33,460 nucleotides of DNA from Mesorhizobium plurifarium (GTDB lineage: Bacteria > Pseudomonadota > Alphaproteobacteria > Rhizobiales > Rhizobiaceae), in the NCBI GenBank assembly GCA_000824785.1, contig CCNB01000026.1, forward strand, positions 1 to 33,460, in the 5' to 3' direction. Shown piece after piece: positions 31,045 to 33,460 of the stretch. Each line of letters starts with the position of its first letter. Position 1 is the first letter of the stretch. The position numbers were made by a program, and so were the translations under genes. The notes under the pieces were generated by a model. It did no database searches, was not told the origin of the DNA, and worked only from the letters and a program-made list of their open reading frames with translations.

Positions 31045-32156
31045 CAGGCCGAGATGATCTTGGTGTATTCGTCGAGCGCTGCGCCGTAATTCTTGGCGTA
31101 CCACTCCATGTCGAGCGGGATCTGCTTCGACATGTTCGCCGGATCGACAGGGTTGATGCGCTTCTTGTCGGCCGGGATCAGCGCGTCCGCCGCTGGATTG
31201 GCCGGACCCTGTCCGAGCTTGTCGAACATCACCAGTTCCTTCTGCGGATCCTGGGTGCTGGCGATGAATTTCATCGCCGCTTCCTTGCCGCCGGGGTTGT
31301 TCTTCAAGACGGCCAGCGCGCCGGGCGAGATCAGGCCCTGATCCCAGATGAACTTGATCTGGCCGCCGGAGTCCTGCTCGATCAGCGAGGCGCGGGTCGA
31401 CCACACGATCGCCATCGAGGCCTCGCCGTTGAGCAGCACGCTCTGGCTCTCGGCGCCGCCGCCCCAATAGGAGACGACGTTTTCCTTGAAGGCGGCGATC
31501 TTGTCATGCGCGCGCTTGAGGTCGAGCGGATAGAGCGACGCCGGCGCGACGCCGTCGGCAAGAAGGGCGGCTTCCCAGCTCGACACGCCCCATTTGTAGA
31601 GCGAGCGCTTGCCCGGGAATTTCTTCACGTCGAAGAAGTCGGCCATGCCGGTCGGCGCGTTGGAGCCGAATTTCTGCGAGTCGTAGGCGATGACATAGGA
31701 GAAGAAATAGGTGGACGCGGCATATTCCCAGCCGAAGCCCGGCCGCATCTTGCTCTTGTCGACGATCTTGTAGTCGATCGGCTCGAGCATGCCTTGGCCG
31801 CCGAGCGTGATGGCCGAGAACGGATCGACGTCGACCAGGTCCCAGGTCGGTGCACCGCTCTTGAACTGCGCGGCGATCGCGCCTTCGGTCGGGCCCGAGC
31901 CGTCCATCTTGACCGGGATGCCGGTGTCCTTGGTGAAGGCCTGGCCGTAGGCTGCGTCATAGGCGGTGATGGCGTCGCCGCCCCAGTTGACCAGCACCAG
32001 CCCTTTGGTTTCGGCATGGGCGCCGGTCGAACGCAGCAGCATCGGCGTGCCGGCAAGCACGAGGCCGGCGAGCTGCGCGAACTGCCGGCGTGAGATCTCG
32101 CCGCGCTTGGTCCGCTCGGTCAGCGATTCGATCATTTGTTTCTTCGTGTCGTTCAT
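31044..32156 (-). CDS. ABC transporter substrate-binding protein, Tat-exported (PotD-like)
   Basis: A 370-residue periplasmic protein. The N-terminus carries a twin-arginine signal, ISRRQFAQLAGLVLAGTPML, with cleavage near AHA-ET (about residue 48). The mature part (LVLVNWGGDAITAYDAAYGQ, PTWDLVDVDPFSAITLGGQG) matches extracellular solute-binding proteins of the spermidine/putrescine group. Tat export implies it folds before export. The ligand is not certain: polyamine-type, but related proteins bind other small amines and organic acids. It is second in the operon after the ATPase (70-base gap). Confidence 0.92.
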   Translation of the reverse strand: MNDTKKQMIESLTERTKRGEISRRQFAQLAGLVLAGTPMLLRSTGAHAETKGLVLVNWGGDAITAYDAAYGQAFTKDTGIPVKMDGSGPTEGAIAAQFKSGAPTWDLVDVDPFSAITLGGQGMLEPIDYKIVDKSKMRPGFGWEYAASTYFFSYVIAYDSQKFGSNAPTGMADFFDVKKFPGKRSLYKWGVSSWEAALLADGVAPASLYPLDLKRAHDKIAAFKENVVSYWGGGAESQSVLLNGEASMAIVWSTRASLIEQDSGGQIKFIWDQGLISPGALAVLKNNPGGKEAAMKFIASTQDPQKELVMFDKLGQGPANPAADALIPADKKRINPVDPANMSKQIPLDMEWYAKNYGAALDEYTKIISA

Positions 32157-32226
32157 GTCAGTTCCCCTTGTTGTCGTTGATTGAACCGAAAGCCGATGCG
32201 GCGCTTTCAGGCCGCAGCGGCAATGC

Positions 32227-33360
32227 TTACTGTTCTCCGTCCGGAAGGAGGAAGCCCTTTTCCGCTGGCCAGGTCAGCCAGACGGAGTTGCCTTTGCTCA
32301 AAGCAGCCGCCGCGACCTCGTTCGGCACCGAGACGGTGACCTTGGCGCCCTGGCGGGTGGTAAGGTCGAGCTTGGTTGCAGCACCCAGGTAAGTTGAGGC
32401 GACAGCCGTCGCGGCGATGCCGTTCTGATTGACCGACGCTTCCGGCGCGATCGACATGTCCTCGGGACGGATGGCGAGGATCGCGTCGCCTTTGATCGTT
32501 TCCGCCTTGCAGCGCATGTTGACCGCTCGGTCTTCGCACAGCCCGGTGGCGCCATTGTCGGCGGGGCGCACGCCCTTCACCGGAAGCATGTTGATCTCGC
32601 CCAGGAACTCGGCGACGAAGCGGTTGGCGGGGCGGTCGTAGACCTCGTCGGGCCTGCCGACCTGCAAGAGCTTGCCGTGATTGAAGATCGCTACGCGCGA
32701 CGACAGCGCCAGCGCCTCGCTCTGGTCGTGGGTGACGAAGACGAAAGTGGTGCCGGTCTCCTGGTGCAGCCGCTTCATCTCGGCCTGCATCTGGCCGCGC
32801 AGGCTCTTGTCCAAGGCCGAGAACGGCTCGTCGAGCAAAAGCACGCCCGGTTCGAACACCAGCGCGCGGGCCAGCGCCACGCGCTGCTGCTGGCCGCCGG
32901 AAAGCTGCGCCGGCAGCTTTTTCTCATGACCCTTCAAGCCGACACGTTCGATCATCTCGCCGACGCGTTGCTTGATCTCGGAAGCGGATTTCTTGCGCAC
33001 TTTGAGCGGGAAGGCGATGTTCTGCTCCACGCTCATATGAGGGAACAGCGCATAGCCCTGGAACACCATGCCCGCGGCGCGCTGCTCGGCCGGCCGATTG
33101 GTGATGTCGACGCCGTCGCTGAAAAGCTTGCCTTCGCTCGGCTGCACAAAGCCAGCCAGGATCATCAGGAAGGTGGTCTTGCCGGAGCCTGAGGGCCCAA
33201 GCAGCGTCAGGAACTCGCCGCGGCCGATATCGAGCGACAGATTGTCGAGCGCCCGGAACGAGCCGAAGCTCTTGCCGATCCCGTTCGCCTTGATTTCTGC
33301 GGCCCGGCCGGGTTGCTGCATCCTGGCTCTTTCCTCAGTTCCCAATGAAATCGTAGGCAT
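32227..33360 (-). CDS. ABC transporter ATP-binding protein (PotA-like)
   Basis: A 377-residue cytoplasmic ATPase. Walker A GPSGSGKTT is at 55-63, the Q-loop VFQGYALFPHMS at 99-110, signature LSGGQQQR at 153-160, Walker B VLLLDEPFSALD at 173-184 and the switch His in FVFVTHDQSEAL. The last ~100 residues (AILAIRPEDMSIAPEASVN onward) are the TOBE regulatory domain of PotA/MalK-type subunits. The start may be 33360 (MPTISLG, used here) or 33321 (MQQPGRAAEI); neither ribosome-binding site is decisive. First gene of the operon, so its promoter should lie in 33361-33460, where I see no clear consensus. Confidence 0.94.
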   Translation of the reverse strand: MPTISLGTEERARMQQPGRAAEIKANGIGKSFGSFRALDNLSLDIGRGEFLTLLGPSGSGKTTFLMILAGFVQPSEGKLFSDGVDITNRPAEQRAAGMVFQGYALFPHMSVEQNIAFPLKVRKKSASEIKQRVGEMIERVGLKGHEKKLPAQLSGGQQQRVALARALVFEPGVLLLDEPFSALDKSLRGQMQAEMKRLHQETGTTFVFVTHDQSEALALSSRVAIFNHGKLLQVGRPDEVYDRPANRFVAEFLGEINMLPVKGVRPADNGATGLCEDRAVNMRCKAETIKGDAILAIRPEDMSIAPEASVNQNGIAATAVASTYLGAATKLDLTTRQGAKVTVSVPNEVAAAALSKGNSVWLTWPAEKGFLLPDGEQ

Positions 33361-33460
33361 GGCTGCGGCTCACCGCAACCGAATAGTTTTCGCCTGATCG
33401 GCAAATTTGATTCACGGGTGGCCTATGTTTGAGAGATAGCGGGGCGCTGAAGCTGCCAAT

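Noticed and set aside
30972..32093. 373-codon plus-strand frame over the PotD-like gene
   Set aside because: Antisense shadow; the minus strand has a Tat signal and the full binding-protein pattern.
1..33460. CRISPR arrays, prophage genes or a complete transposon
   Set aside because: No regularly spaced repeat series, phage structural or integrase gene, or transposase frame was seen anywhere in the window.

Overview
The window looks like chromosomal DNA of a Mesorhizobium-like alphaproteobacterium (order Hyphomicrobiales). The basis is high GC with strong GC third-position bias, four tandem DUF680 genes (a family I know mainly from Mesorhizobium), two DUF982 genes, rhizobial mosaic intergenic repeats, a NolR-like ArsR regulator, and the order purN-purM / CDP-alcohol phosphatidyltransferase / AI-2E permease / hdaA. 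All family calls were made by reading motifs; no database search was run.

Region by region. 0.07-5 kb: a molybdopterin oxidoreductase converges on a very large secreted Sel1-like/peptidoglycan-binding-like protein. 5.2-9.1 kb: dapB, then an SsuA/TauA-type ABC importer operon (binding protein, ATPase, permease). 9.1-9.7 kb: a ParDE toxin-antitoxin pair. 9.7-11.8 kb: a TctDE-like two-component system on the minus strand. 11.8-12.3 kb: an intergenic region with two perfect TetR-type palindromes and no TetR gene in the window. 12.3-13.9 kb: four small secreted DUF680 proteins with three strong hairpin terminators and a visible duplication of gene plus terminator. 13.9-16.3 kb: purM-purN-sixA-like operon on the minus strand. 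16.4-18.9 kb: CDP-alcohol phosphatidyltransferase, AI-2E family permease and hdaA on the plus strand.

19-25.8 kb is more accessory: an arylamine N-acetyltransferase, tRNA-Pro(UGG), a 5'-truncated coding fragment, a flavin monooxygenase behind an unusual FMN-reductase/SnoaL fusion, an NDUFS4-type complex I subunit, and tRNA-Arg(UCU). The tRNA-Arg is followed by what looks like an insertion-sequence end and a two-gene surface-sugar islet (hexapeptide acetyltransferase plus GT8 glycosyltransferase). 25.9-29.3 kb holds small genes (two DUF982, three short unknowns), the NolR-like regulator, palindromic repeats, an orphan terminator, and a 2-keto-4-pentenoate hydratase reduced to its N- and C-terminal ends by an apparent in-frame deletion. 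29.3-33.4 kb is a PotABCD-type ABC importer operon on the minus strand in the order ATPase, Tat-exported binding protein, hairpin, two permeases.

The parts most worth following up are the DUF680 array with its orphan TetR-type operators, the reductase-SnoaL fusion, the deleted hydratase, the possible small RNA ending at the orphan terminator near 28.67 kb, and the tRNA-Arg islet. I found no CRISPR array, complete mobile element, phage or biosynthetic cluster.
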